Below, in pieces: positions 16,976-26,434 of a DNA stretch of 64,000 nt. The stretch lies in contig NZ_LPNO01000002.1 of the NCBI RefSeq assembly GCF_001952855.1, forward strand, positions 102,459 to 166,458. Reading direction: 5' to 3'. The notes below the pieces were generated by a model. It saw nothing but the letters and a program-made list of their open reading frames with translations, was not told where the DNA came from and did no database searches. Each line of letters opens with the position of its first letter. Positions within the stretch are counted from its first letter, which is position 1. Source of the stretch: Pseudomonas sp. ATCC PTA-122608. Lineage in GTDB: Bacteria; Pseudomonadota; Gammaproteobacteria; Pseudomonadales; Pseudomonadaceae. Position numbers and translations under genes: made by a program.

Positions 16976-19900
16976 CCCAACCCGTCACCTTCACTCAATT
17001 GCTGCAAAGCCACGATGGCGCTGCCGTGCCCATCGACGATGTGGTGTTCCTGGCGTTGCCGCTGCTGCGCCAGGTGGCGCAATTGCATGAACAGGGGCGT
17101 GTCGCCCAGCTCAGTTACCTCAACGTGATGCTGGGGCCAGAGCGCACCCTGCAACTGCGCAACCTCGAGGGCGTGCCGCCGCGCCTGGCGCTGGAGGCAA
17201 TCAAGCAGGTGCAGCCCAATCCGGAGTCGGCGCTGAATATCGTCGGCACGGTGCGCCTGACCCGGGATTCGGAAAGTGGCGTGGCCATTACCGACCTGCA
17301 GGTGCAGGAAGACCCGCACCAGGCCATCGACCGCCCGGTGTTCCTCACTGACTTGCACAGTTGGGAGCATCGTCTCGGGCATCACGACGAAATCACCGAT
17401 ATTTTCCAGCTCGGGCAGTTGCTGGCGTGCCTGGCCTGTGGGCTGGATTTTGCCGATATCAATGACGTAAAGACGTTTGCCCGGCACCGGCGCAACCTGT
17501 TCCAGCTCAACGGCCGGCTTAACCCGGTGCTGGCCAACCTGATCGTCGAGATGACCGAACTCAACCGGCACGAGCGCGCCACCGATGTCAGTTCCCTGGC
17601 CCGGCGTCTGGAGTCCTGGCGCGAGCAGCCGGCCAGCCTGGATGTCGAGCGTGTGCTGGCCCAGGCCGAAGGCCCGGCGTCGCGGCGCACCGTGGTGCTG
17701 GAGCACCTGCGCAACCGGTTGTTTGACCTGTCGCGGCGCAATCGCCTGCTGCACTTCCGGCCGACTCAGGCCAACGTCAACCTGACCGTGGCCAGCGTGC
17801 CGCTGGTGATGCGGATTGAAAGCATCCGGCCTGAAACGCTGTGCACCTGGCAGCCTACCTTCGGTGGTTTCTCCGAGCAGGTGTTGAGCGGCAAGCCGGT
17901 TGGCCTGCAGCAATGGCTGCGGTTTGAAGACCAGACCTGGCTGCAGGCGTCCCTCGAACGCATCATCCAGGAAACCCGCCGCGACCGTGCCGAGTTCGGC
18001 TTCAGCAACCTGCGCCTGGTGGTGGCCTTCATGCGCTGGCACAACCTCAAGGACACGCCGGAAGAACGCATCGTTACCCCGTTGTTGTGGCTGCCGGTGG
18101 AGCTGAGCCGCAAAAAAGGTGTGCGCGACCAGTTCATGTTGCAGTGCGATGAGACCGAGGCCGAATTCAACCCGGTACTGCGCCATCAATTGCGCCAGCT
18201 CTACGATATCCAATTGCCGGAAACCGTCGACCTGCAAAAAACCTCGCTTGAAGAAATTCACGCGGATATTGCGCGCCAGATCAAGCTGACCGAGCCTGGC
18301 GTGGAGTTGCGCCTGCAAAGCAAACCGCAAATCGAACTGATCCACCAGAAGGCAGTGCAGCACCTGCACCACTTCCAGCGCCGCCGCGCCCGTCAGCGCT
18401 CGGCCATGCCGTTGGTGAAGCCGGATTTCAGCTACGACCGCGAAGACTACCGCCCACTGGGCCTGCAACTGTTCCAGCAAAAGGTGCTGCCCAGCGCGTT
18501 GCCGCTGCGCCTCGCGGTCGGCGGCAAGCCGTCGGTGCGCGACCAACATCCGCAGATGGTCGCCAGCAGTACTGAAAACAGCACCTTCGCCCTGCCCGAG
18601 AATCAGGGGCATCGCTACGCCTGGGACATCGACCTGACCCAGGTCACCCTGGCCAACTTCAACTATCGCAAGATGTCGCTGGTGCGCGATTACGCGCAGT
18701 TGATCGACGAACCGGCGCAGAACGAAGCGTTTGACCGGATGTTCTCCATTGAGCCGCGGGAGGTCGAGGTCCAGGCACCGGACCCGATCCCGCTGCCGGA
18801 ACAATGGAACGTGGTGGCCGGCGATGCGACGCAGAACGCTGCCGTCAGCCTGGCCCGTACCGGGCGCAATTTCATCATTCAGGGGCCGCCGGGGACCGGC
18901 AAGTCCCAGACCATCACCAACCTGATTGCCGACTATGCCGGTCGTGGCCTGCGGGTGCTGTTCGTGTGCGAAAAGCGCGCGGCACTGGATGTGGTGTTCC
19001 ATCGCCTGCAACAGAGTGAACTGGGTGAGTTGTGCTGCCTGATTCACGACTCCCAGACCGACAAAAAGGCCTTCGTGGGCAACCTGCGCGAGTGCTATGA
19101 GCGCTGGATTGCCGGCGATGCCCAGTCGCCGCAGTTGCAAGCCCGACGCAACGCCACACTGGCCACCCTGGGCCAACAGTTGGGCCTGATCGAGCGCTTT
19201 GAACAGGCCATGGCCGAGGTGCCGGAGACCCTGGCCTGCTCAGTGCGCGAGCTGGTGCGGCATCTGATCGACCTGCCGGCCGTGGCTGCCAAGTTGCCGC
19301 CCGAAGTCCTGGAGCGCTTGCCCGAATGGCGCCACTGGCAGGCGCAAAGTGAACTGACTGGCCGCCTGTATCAGGCGATCAATGAGCGCTTCGGCCTCGA
19401 CAGTTTTGCGCGTCACCCTTTCAGCCACCTGGCCTCAAGCCTCATTACCCACGAACATGCCTATGGCCAGCTCAAGGCGTTCCTGGATGAGGCCGGTGGG
19501 CTGATGGACAGCGTCGAGCCGTTTCTGGAGTCATCCTCCAGCCTGCTGTCCAGTGACACCCGCCTGGCGGATGCGCGGGTGCTGACCCAGGCAGCCGAGC
19601 AACTGACCGGCGCCAACCTGGCATCGCACCTCGACCTGTTGGAACCGGGCTCACCCGGTTCCCAGGCGTTGCAGGCCGAACAAGCCGCTCTGCAAACGCT
19701 GACCGTGCAACAACACAACGCCGCTGAAACCACCCGCCATTGGCGCGACAAACTCGCGCCCCAGGACACCCAGGCCGCGCAGGATCTGGTGCAGCGCCTG
19801 GAAGGCTCGTTGCTGCGTTGGCTGCAACCTTCCTGGTGGCGGCTGCGCGGCGAGTTGCAACGGCGCTACGACTTTAGCCAGCACGCCGTGCGCCCCAGCT

Positions 19901-22419
19901 ACCGCAGCGTGCTCGATAACCTGGCCGGCGAACACCGCGCCACCGCCGAGTTGCAGGCCGAGCAGCAGCGCCTGCAAAGTCACTACGGCATCCAGGACAT
20001 CGACCAGTTCGTGCAAAACCTGCAAGCCCTGCTCCAGCAACTGAGCACATCACCGTTATTGCGCCAGTGGGTCGAAGGCCTGCGCGGTAACCCGAACGCC
20101 CTGCCGGGTGTACGCCAGGAAGCCAGCCTGCGCCAGCCGGTTGCACGCCTGGCCGAGCTGGTTGCGCAGCACTGCGTGTTCGAACCGGCGCCGAGCCTGG
20201 GCGAGTTGGCCGAATACCTGCGCGACCTGCGTGAAGAACTCGACGAACTGCCCGACACCCTGCCCCTGCTCAATGAGCTGCACCAGGCCGACCCCGTCTG
20301 CCTGTTGGCCGTGCAGCAGCACGCCTTGGCGCAAAAGGCGCTCGATGGGTTGATTGCCCAGGAAAACCTGACCCGCCTGTATCGTGCCAACCCGCAACTG
20401 GCACGCTTCGATGGCCCGGCCTTGAGCCTGGCCGCGCGGCAGGTCAGCCAGGCTGAAAGCAGCCTGCTCAAACACAACGCCCATGTGCTCAGCGCCACGC
20501 TGCACCAGCGTTTCCTGGAACACGTGAAGCAATCGGCGATGTCGGTGACCCAACTGGACGCCCAGGCCCGTGAGTTCAAGAAAGCCTATGCCAAGGGCCG
20601 CCGTGAACTGGAACACGAGCTGGGCAAGACCATGCGTTATCGCTCCATCCGCGAAATGGCGAGTGGTGACAGTGGCCGCGTGATCAACGACCTCAAGCCT
20701 ATTTGGCTGATGAGCCCGCTGTCGGTGTCCGACACGCTGCCGCTGACCCCGGACCTGTTCGACGTGGTGATTTTCGACGAAGCCAGCCAGATCCCCAGCG
20801 AAGAAGCCGTGCCGGCCTTGAGTCGTGCGCAGCAGGTGATCGTGGTGGGTGACGAGATGCAATTGCCACCCACTAACTTCTTCTCCAGCGCCGGCGAACA
20901 GGACGATAACGAACTGATTGCCATGGAGGACGGCGAGCAGATCGCAATCAACCTCGATGCCGACAGCCTGCTGAGCCAGGCCGCGCGTAATTTGCCGGCA
21001 ACCCTGTTGGCCTGGCACTACCGCAGCCGCCATGAAGCGTTGATCAGCTTCTCCAACGCGGCGTTCTATGAAGGCCGGTTGATCACCATTCCCGACCGGC
21101 GTATCGAGCGCCCTGCCCCGGCCCATGCGGCCCTGGACTCCATGGATGCCCAGGCAGTAATTCAGGGCGCCGATACGCTGCTCGACAGCCCGATCAGCTT
21201 TCTGAAAATGAGCGATGGCGTCTACCTGAGCCGCAGCAACCTGGCCGAAGCACGCTACATCGCCAACCTGGTGCGTGAGTTGCTGCAACGCGAGACCGGC
21301 CTGAGCCTGGGCATCGTGGCCTTCTCCGAAGCCCAGCAAGGCGCCATTGAGCAGGCCCTGGAAGACCTGGCCGCCAGTGACTCGGCCTTTGCCACGCGCC
21401 TTGAGCAAGAGTATGTGCGTGAAGACGCCGGGCAGTTCAATGGGCTGTTCGTCAAGAACCTGGAGAACGTCCAGGGTGATGAACGCGACGTGATCATCCT
21501 GAGCATCTGCTACGCACCAGGACCGAACGGCAAGATGCTGATGAACTTCGGCCCGATTAACCAGCGCGGCGGGGAAAAGCGCCTGAACGTGATCTTCAGC
21601 CGTGCGCGTAAGCGCATGGCGATTGTCTCCAGCATTGAAGCGGATGCCATCACCAACACCCACAACGACGGTGCCGCGGCACTGCGCGGGTTCCTGCAAT
21701 TCGCCCAGGCCAGCGCCAACGGCGACGCGCCGCGCTCCCAGGGCATCCTCGCCAACCTCAACCCGGGCGCCAAGCAATCCTTTGCCGTCAGCCTGCCCAA
21801 GGACAGCCTGCGCAGCGCCCTCGCCGCCGCGTTGCGTAAACGCGGGCATACGGTGCAGGAATACGTCGGGCGTTCGCAGTTCCGCTGCGACCTGGCGATC
21901 AGTGACGCCAGCGGTGAACACTTCAGCCTGGGCGTGTTGCTGGACGGCGATACAGCGGCCGCGACTGACGTGCGTGAGCGTTATATCTTCCGCCCGACCG
22001 TGCTGCGCAGTTTCGGCTGGAAGATTATCGACGTGCTCAGCCATGACTGGCTGCGGGCCCCGGAAGAGGTGCTGAATCAGATTGAAGCGCTGCTACGGGG
22101 TGAAGAGGCGCCTGCGCTGCCAGAGCCTGAACAGGAAGTGGAACCGGAAACCGTTGAGGTCGAGGCGCCGCCAGCCCCTGAAGCACAGACCCCGATGCGT
22201 GAGTTCACCTTTGGTGAAGGCAATTCCAACAAGTTCTGGCGTATCGGCGTCACGGAGGCGGACGTGGTGGTGAACTTCGGTCGCATCGGCACCAAGGGCC
22301 AGACCTTGATCAAGTCCCTCGACAACCCCGAACGCGCAATACGCGAAGCGGAAAAGCTGATCGCGGAGAAGCTGCGCAAAGGCTATCAAGAGCAGGCGGG
22401 GTCAATCACTCCGGAATGA
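16963..22419 (+). CDS. DUF4011 superfamily 1 helicase with Vsr-like and WGR C-terminal domains
   Basis: This is an 1818-residue cytoplasmic ATPase. The N-terminal part includes the DUF4011 segment (LRNRLFDLSRRNRLLHFRP, about 245-265). Walker A GPPGTGKSQT is at about 641-650, Walker B VVIFDEASQ at about 1268 and motif III VVGDEMQLPPT near 1290. The C-terminal helicase lobe has SRARKRMAIVSS near 1545. Residues of about 1603-1707 follow the MTES/Vsr-like endonuclease fold (CDLAISDAS ... GVLLDGD ... RPTVLRSFGWKIIDVLSHDW), but the usual acidic residue of the IExDG motif is replaced by Leu. Residues of about 1745-1813 form a WGR domain (NSNKFWRIGV ... VVNFGRIGTKGQ), known from PARPs and DNA-end binding. 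Such helicases occur in phage-defence contexts. Confidence 0.88.
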   Translation: MDPITQPVTFTQLLQSHDGAAVPIDDVVFLALPLLRQVAQLHEQGRVAQLSYLNVMLGPERTLQLRNLEGVPPRLALEAIKQVQPNPESALNIVGTVRLTRDSESGVAITDLQVQEDPHQAIDRPVFLTDLHSWEHRLGHHDEITDIFQLGQLLACLACGLDFADINDVKTFARHRRNLFQLNGRLNPVLANLIVEMTELNRHERATDVSSLARRLESWREQPASLDVERVLAQAEGPASRRTVVLEHLRNRLFDLSRRNRLLHFRPTQANVNLTVASVPLVMRIESIRPETLCTWQPTFGGFSEQVLSGKPVGLQQWLRFEDQTWLQASLERIIQETRRDRAEFGFSNLRLVVAFMRWHNLKDTPEERIVTPLLWLPVELSRKKGVRDQFMLQCDETEAEFNPVLRHQLRQLYDIQLPETVDLQKTSLEEIHADIARQIKLTEPGVELRLQSKPQIELIHQKAVQHLHHFQRRRARQRSAMPLVKPDFSYDREDYRPLGLQLFQQKVLPSALPLRLAVGGKPSVRDQHPQMVASSTENSTFALPENQGHRYAWDIDLTQVTLANFNYRKMSLVRDYAQLIDEPAQNEAFDRMFSIEPREVEVQAPDPIPLPEQWNVVAGDATQNAAVSLARTGRNFIIQGPPGTGKSQTITNLIADYAGRGLRVLFVCEKRAALDVVFHRLQQSELGELCCLIHDSQTDKKAFVGNLRECYERWIAGDAQSPQLQARRNATLATLGQQLGLIERFEQAMAEVPETLACSVRELVRHLIDLPAVAAKLPPEVLERLPEWRHWQAQSELTGRLYQAINERFGLDSFARHPFSHLASSLITHEHAYGQLKAFLDEAGGLMDSVEPFLESSSSLLSSDTRLADARVLTQAAEQLTGANLASHLDLLEPGSPGSQALQAEQAALQTLTVQQHNAAETTRHWRDKLAPQDTQAAQDLVQRLEGSLLRWLQPSWWRLRGELQRRYDFSQHAVRPSYRSVLDNLAGEHRATAELQAEQQRLQSHYGIQDIDQFVQNLQALLQQLSTSPLLRQWVEGLRGNPNALPGVRQEASLRQPVARLAELVAQHCVFEPAPSLGELAEYLRDLREELDELPDTLPLLNELHQADPVCLLAVQQHALAQKALDGLIAQENLTRLYRANPQLARFDGPALSLAARQVSQAESSLLKHNAHVLSATLHQRFLEHVKQSAMSVTQLDAQAREFKKAYAKGRRELEHELGKTMRYRSIREMASGDSGRVINDLKPIWLMSPLSVSDTLPLTPDLFDVVIFDEASQIPSEEAVPALSRAQQVIVVGDEMQLPPTNFFSSAGEQDDNELIAMEDGEQIAINLDADSLLSQAARNLPATLLAWHYRSRHEALISFSNAAFYEGRLITIPDRRIERPAPAHAALDSMDAQAVIQGADTLLDSPISFLKMSDGVYLSRSNLAEARYIANLVRELLQRETGLSLGIVAFSEAQQGAIEQALEDLAASDSAFATRLEQEYVREDAGQFNGLFVKNLENVQGDERDVIILSICYAPGPNGKMLMNFGPINQRGGEKRLNVIFSRARKRMAIVSSIEADAITNTHNDGAAALRGFLQFAQASANGDAPRSQGILANLNPGAKQSFAVSLPKDSLRSALAAALRKRGHTVQEYVGRSQFRCDLAISDASGEHFSLGVLLDGDTAAATDVRERYIFRPTVLRSFGWKIIDVLSHDWLRAPEEVLNQIEALLRGEEAPALPEPEQEVEPETVEVEAPPAPEAQTPMREFTFGEGNSNKFWRIGVTEADVVVNFGRIGTKGQTLIKSLDNPERAIREAEKLIAEKLRKGYQEQAGSITPE

Positions 22420-23043
22420 TTCAAGGACACTATAAATTTCGGAAATGACCTGCCGTGTCGCGCCCTCAATGGTTCCTTCATTGCGGCACAACACCCAGCC
22501 GTGATCCGCAACCGCTTGCTCGAACGCCTGGGTACAGGCGACATGTTCTTCCAGCCTGTGGATCACGGTACTGCTCAGCCCGCGCCGGCGTGCAGCGGCC
22601 CTTGCCCATGAAATATCAGGGTCGGTGACCACCCCCACATGCAGGTCCGGCACTTGCACGTTTCGATCAATGTTCAATTGCAGGATGTCTGCCAGCGGGA
22701 CGCCCCGGCGAAACGCGGCATCCGACGGGTACCAGCGGTCAATCAATACGATGCTGTCTGCCGGCTGTTGAGTCAGCACGTGGCGGGAAATCCAGGCACG
22801 GCTATCAGCGAAGCGCTTACACACCTCCCACTCCAACGCCCGGCTGGGCGTTCCGGCGAGTTGGTTAACCAGGACCATCGTTTCACTGCGATAGGGATCG
22901 CTTTTTCTCTCGCACAGCCGTATCACCTTTTTGTTGTCCGCCCGCAGTGCTTGGGTAACGGCTTCCAGCAGCGTGGTTTTGCCGGTGCCCTTGGGCCCGT
23001 CCATGGAAACAAACAGCGGGCGGTCAGTGCTCTGGTTCAGCAC
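22402..23043 (-). CDS. Thymidylate-kinase-like P-loop kinase
   Basis: This is a 213-residue P-loop NMP-kinase-fold protein. Walker A DGPKGTGKTT lies at about 15-24; VLIDRWYPSDAAFRRG matches the DR(Y/W) substrate motif of dTMP and deoxynucleoside kinases; the lid region has RAAARRRGL. It is not the housekeeping Tmk, whose P-loop is normally EGxDGAGKTT. The start is GTG 23043, which overlaps the stop of the histidine kinase gene by 7 bp, so translation is coupled. It is convergent with the helicase gene, 18 bp overlapping. The substrate is uncertain. Confidence 0.75.
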   Translation of the reverse strand: MLNQSTDRPLFVSMDGPKGTGKTTLLEAVTQALRADNKKVIRLCERKSDPYRSETMVLVNQLAGTPSRALEWEVCKRFADSRAWISRHVLTQQPADSIVLIDRWYPSDAAFRRGVPLADILQLNIDRNVQVPDLHVGVVTDPDISWARAAARRRGLSSTVIHRLEEHVACTQAFEQAVADHGWVLCRNEGTIEGATRQVISEIYSVLESFRSD

Positions 23044-24983
23044 GGCTTTTCGATCCGGGTGCGCAGGGTTTCGGCAATCACTTTCGCCAATGCCGATTGA
23101 TCAAACGGCTTGGGTAAGCGCGTCAATGTGGTTTTGAGGTCCAGGGATATCTCTGCAAATCCAGACGAAAGAATAATGGGAAGCTTGGGGTACAGCGCCT
23201 CGATGTTGCCAGCCAACTCAATCCCCGTCATATCCGGCATGGCCATGTCCGTAATGAGCAAGTCAAAGCACGTGCCCTGCGCCAGGAGCGCCAACGCAGC
23301 GTGCCCGTCTGCCGCCGCCACAACATGATGGCCCAGATCTTCAAGCATGGCCCCCGTGCTGATCAGCACCAGCGGGTCATCGTCTACCAGCAGAATCTCG
23401 AGGCTTTGCTGATGGGGGGCATCGGGTGTGTTTGCAGTGGATGCCTGCGCCGCAAACTGTGTGGTATCCATCAGCGCCACCGGTAACCAGAGTTCTGCGG
23501 TTGTGCCCTCTCCTTCCTTGCTTTTCAGCACAAAGTGGCCCTGTGACTGGGCTGCCAGGCCATGGACCATCGAAAGACCAAGCCCCGTGCCTTTTCCTGC
23601 GCCCTTGGTGGTGAAGAACGGCTCCATGGCCCGTTGCAAGGTCGCGTCATCCATCCCGGGCCCGGTGTCGGTGACAGCGATGCAAATCAGCCTTTCCGAG
23701 TCATTCGGCCTGCCGGGATACGTATCCTCCCTCGCCGAAATCAGAATCCTGCCCCGGCCTTCCATGGCGTCCCGGGCGTTGATTACCAGGTTCATCACTG
23801 CCATTTCCAGTTGGCTCATGTCGACCAGTACCGGCCGCAGGATCAGTGGGAACTGTGTGTCGACGCTGATGCCTGCGCCTAGCATGCGGGACAGCAGGTC
23901 TGACATGTTTCTGATCAGCTCGCCTACATCCACAGGCTGCGGATCAAGCTCCTGGCGACGGGCAAAGGCCAGCATCCGCTGTGTCAGCGTCGCACCGCGC
24001 TGGGCGCCGGCGATGGCGTTATTCAGTAATGAGTAGGTTCTGGAGTCCGGTGGGACACGCTTCTTGGCGAGTTCGAGGCTCCCAAGAATCACCATGAGGA
24101 GGTTGTTGAAGTCATGGGCGATACCGCCGGTGAGCTGCCCCAGAGACTCCATTTTCTGGGCCTGGAATAACGCCTCCCGGGTTTCCTTGATCTCCTGTTG
24201 AGCCTGAACGCTCTCGGTAACGTCCCGGGTGATTTTCGCGAAACCCACGAGCTCGCCCTGCTCATTCTTTATCGGGTCGATAACGACATGCGCCAGGAAC
24301 CCCGTACCGTCTTTGCGCAGGCGCCTTCCCTGCCCTTCATACCGACCTTCCCGGATAACCGTTTCAAGGGCGCGTTGCGGGACATTGTTGTCGACGTCCT
24401 CAGGCTGGAAAAACAGGGAGTAGTGTTTGCCGATGACTTCTGCCGGTTCATATCCCTTGATGCGCTGGGCACCGGCGTTCCAGGTGGTGATCACGCCGTT
24501 GGGGTCCAGCATATAGAGCGCGTAGTCGGTGACGCCTTGTACCAGCAGGCTGAATTGCTGCTCGCTCTGACGCAGGGCCTGCTCCGCAGCCTTGCGCTCG
24601 GTCAGGTCCCGTGTGACTTTGGCGAAGCCAATCAGCGTGCCATCGTCGGCGCGTATCGGGTCGATAATCACCAGCGCCCAGAGACGCGTGCCATCTTTCC
24701 TGATGCGCCAACCTTCGCCCTCGAAGCGGCCTGACTGTTCGGCGCTTTTGAGCGCTCGGCCGGGTAAATCCGAGGCCAGGTCTTCGGGGGTGTAAAACAG
24801 CGAAAAATGCCTGCCCAGCACTTCACTTTGTTCGTACTGCTTGATCTTCTTCGCGCCCGAGTTCCAGCTCCGAATCAACCCGTTCGTATCCAGCATGTAG
24901 ATGGCGTAGTCGACCACTGCGTCGACGAGCAGTCGATACCGGTCGTCCTGATCGAACGACCCTTGTGCAGGTTGGGATGGCAT
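23037..24983 (-). CDS. PAS-PAS hybrid sensor histidine kinase
   Basis: This is a 648-residue soluble hybrid kinase. Two tandem PAS/PAC modules (about 15-130 and 140-255) carry near-duplicate sequences such as YAIYMLDTNGLI and YALYMLDPNGVI. A HisKA-like dimerisation helix follows, with GGIAHDFNNLLMVI (phospho-His near 290). The ATPase domain has NLVINARDAM and DTGPGMD, then GAGKGTGLGLSMVHG. A C-terminal receiver domain (about 530-645) has LLITDMAMPDMTG with the phospho-Asp. No membrane helices are seen, so the signal is cytoplasmic, perhaps redox or light sensed by PAS. It is followed by the coupled kinase gene. Confidence 0.92.
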   Translation of the reverse strand: MPSQPAQGSFDQDDRYRLLVDAVVDYAIYMLDTNGLIRSWNSGAKKIKQYEQSEVLGRHFSLFYTPEDLASDLPGRALKSAEQSGRFEGEGWRIRKDGTRLWALVIIDPIRADDGTLIGFAKVTRDLTERKAAEQALRQSEQQFSLLVQGVTDYALYMLDPNGVITTWNAGAQRIKGYEPAEVIGKHYSLFFQPEDVDNNVPQRALETVIREGRYEGQGRRLRKDGTGFLAHVVIDPIKNEQGELVGFAKITRDVTESVQAQQEIKETREALFQAQKMESLGQLTGGIAHDFNNLLMVILGSLELAKKRVPPDSRTYSLLNNAIAGAQRGATLTQRMLAFARRQELDPQPVDVGELIRNMSDLLSRMLGAGISVDTQFPLILRPVLVDMSQLEMAVMNLVINARDAMEGRGRILISAREDTYPGRPNDSERLICIAVTDTGPGMDDATLQRAMEPFFTTKGAGKGTGLGLSMVHGLAAQSQGHFVLKSKEGEGTTAELWLPVALMDTTQFAAQASTANTPDAPHQQSLEILLVDDDPLVLISTGAMLEDLGHHVVAAADGHAALALLAQGTCFDLLITDMAMPDMTGIELAGNIEALYPKLPIILSSGFAEISLDLKTTLTRLPKPFDQSALAKVIAETLRTRIEKPC

Positions 24984-25079
24984 CAGGAAAGTCTCGGGAC
25001 AAATGAGTGGCTTGAACCCTCAGTATGTCTAAAAAAATCCACTGCCAACCAGTTTATTCATCTGAACGCCTTTTTTGAG

Positions 25080-26411
25080 TCAAACACCGCCGTTGCGAGC
25101 GAACCGCGGAATCTTCAACCCCAGGCTTTCCCGCAACGTCGTACCTTCATACGCCGTGCGATACACACCACGCGCCTGCAACAACGGAATGACCTCCTGG
25201 GTGAATCGGTTGAACTGCTCCGGATGGCCGATGTAGATGTTAAAACCATCCACCGCACGGGCTTCAAACCAGTCAGCCATCTTGCGCGCGACGGTTTGCG
25301 CCGATCCGACAAACGCCCCCGGGCGCAACTGCCGACCAAACTCCACCGCCTGGCGCAACGTAAAGCCTTTGTCCCGTGCCTGGTCAGCAATGCGTTTGGC
25401 CGCCGTGAAAAAGCTGCTGCGTGCAGCCTCCAGGCTTTCCTGCGGAAACGGCGCATCCAGGTCGTACTGACTGAAATCATGCCAGCCGAAATTGCGCCCG
25501 AACTCCTTCAACGCCAGCTCAAAACTGTGGTCAGCCTGGTGGTAGTGCTGCTCGATTTCACGGGCATGCTCATCAGTGTCGCCCACATAAATCTCGGCAC
25601 CGGGCATCACCAGCAGTTGCTCCGGTTCGCGGCCATGTTGCAGCGCCCTGCCCTTGATATCCCGGTAGAACGCCTGGCCCTGCTCGATGCTGGCCGCGTG
25701 GGTGAAGATCACATCGGCCGTGGCAGCGCCCAGATCACGGCCTTGTTCCGAATCGCCGGCCTGGAAGATCACCGGCTGGCCTTGGGGTGAGCGCTGGATG
25801 TTCAGCGGCCCGACCACCGAAAAGTGCTCGCCCTTGTGATTCAGGCTGTGGAGTTTGCTCGGGTCGAGAAATTGGCCGGTGGCCCGGTCACGCACGAAGG
25901 CCTCTTCCTCATAGGAGTTCCACAGCCCCTGCACCACCTGGACGTGTTCGGCTGCGCGGCCATAGCGGGTGTCGTAGTCATAATGCTCGTCGCGGCTGTA
26001 GTTGCCGGCGGTACCGGCGTCGCCACTGGTGACCACGTTCCAGCCGGCGCGGCCTTTGCTGATCAGGTCGAGTGAGGCCAGGCGGCGCGCGACGTTATAG
26101 GGTGAGTTGTAAGAGGTGGTCAGCGTGCCGACCAGGCCCAGGTGCCGGGTGCTTACGGCCAGGGCCGATAACAATGTCAGCGGCTCGAGCCGATTCAGGT
26201 AATGGGATGGCGAGCCCGGGGTGATGAACTGGCTGTCGACGATGAACATCAAGTCGAACAACGCCGCCTCGGCCTGGCGCGCAATGTCGATGTACCAGTC
26301 GACGTTGACGCTGGCATCGGCGGGCAGTTGAGGATCGAGCCATAGATTGTGGCGGCCGGGCCCGCCGCAGCCCATGGTCAGGGCGCCAAGTTTCAGCTGT
26401 CTTTTGGTCAT
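25080..26411 (-). CDS. FMN-dependent monooxygenase, NtaA/SnaA/DszA family
   Basis: This is a 443-residue flavin-dependent luciferase-like monooxygenase. Recognisable segments are the N-terminal GALTMGCGGPGRHNLW, SLDLISKGRAGWNVVTSGDAGTAGNYS (flavin phosphate region) and PVIFQAGDSEQGRDLGAATADVIFT. Relatives use FMNH2 from a separate reductase to open sulfones, nitrilotriacetate or other xenobiotic and sulfur compounds. No flavin reductase gene is adjacent. It lies 23 bp downstream of a sulfonate-type binding protein gene, which points to use of an organosulfur compound as a sulfur source. Confidence 0.9.
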   Translation of the reverse strand: MTKRQLKLGALTMGCGGPGRHNLWLDPQLPADASVNVDWYIDIARQAEAALFDLMFIVDSQFITPGSPSHYLNRLEPLTLLSALAVSTRHLGLVGTLTTSYNSPYNVARRLASLDLISKGRAGWNVVTSGDAGTAGNYSRDEHYDYDTRYGRAAEHVQVVQGLWNSYEEEAFVRDRATGQFLDPSKLHSLNHKGEHFSVVGPLNIQRSPQGQPVIFQAGDSEQGRDLGAATADVIFTHAASIEQGQAFYRDIKGRALQHGREPEQLLVMPGAEIYVGDTDEHAREIEQHYHQADHSFELALKEFGRNFGWHDFSQYDLDAPFPQESLEAARSSFFTAAKRIADQARDKGFTLRQAVEFGRQLRPGAFVGSAQTVARKMADWFEARAVDGFNIYIGHPEQFNRFTQEVIPLLQARGVYRTAYEGTTLRESLGLKIPRFARNGGV

Positions 26412-26434
26412 GTCAGAGGTGTTCCTTGAAGCAT

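Noticed and set aside
16672..19176. An 834-codon open frame on the minus strand
   Set aside because: It is antisense to the DUF4011 helicase and metallopeptidase genes, has no recognisable domain and arises from third-position GC bias; the plus-strand protein is clearly conserved.
20056..22044. A 662-codon minus-strand frame opposite the helicase C-terminal half
   Set aside because: Its sequence is rich in Gln, His, Val and Leu in the way typical of antisense frames in high-GC DNA, and it lies against conserved helicase motifs.
22402..23043. Housekeeping thymidylate kinase (tmk)
   Set aside because: The P-loop (DGPKGTGKTT), the gene context beside a histidine kinase and the absence of holB neighbours argue against the essential enzyme.
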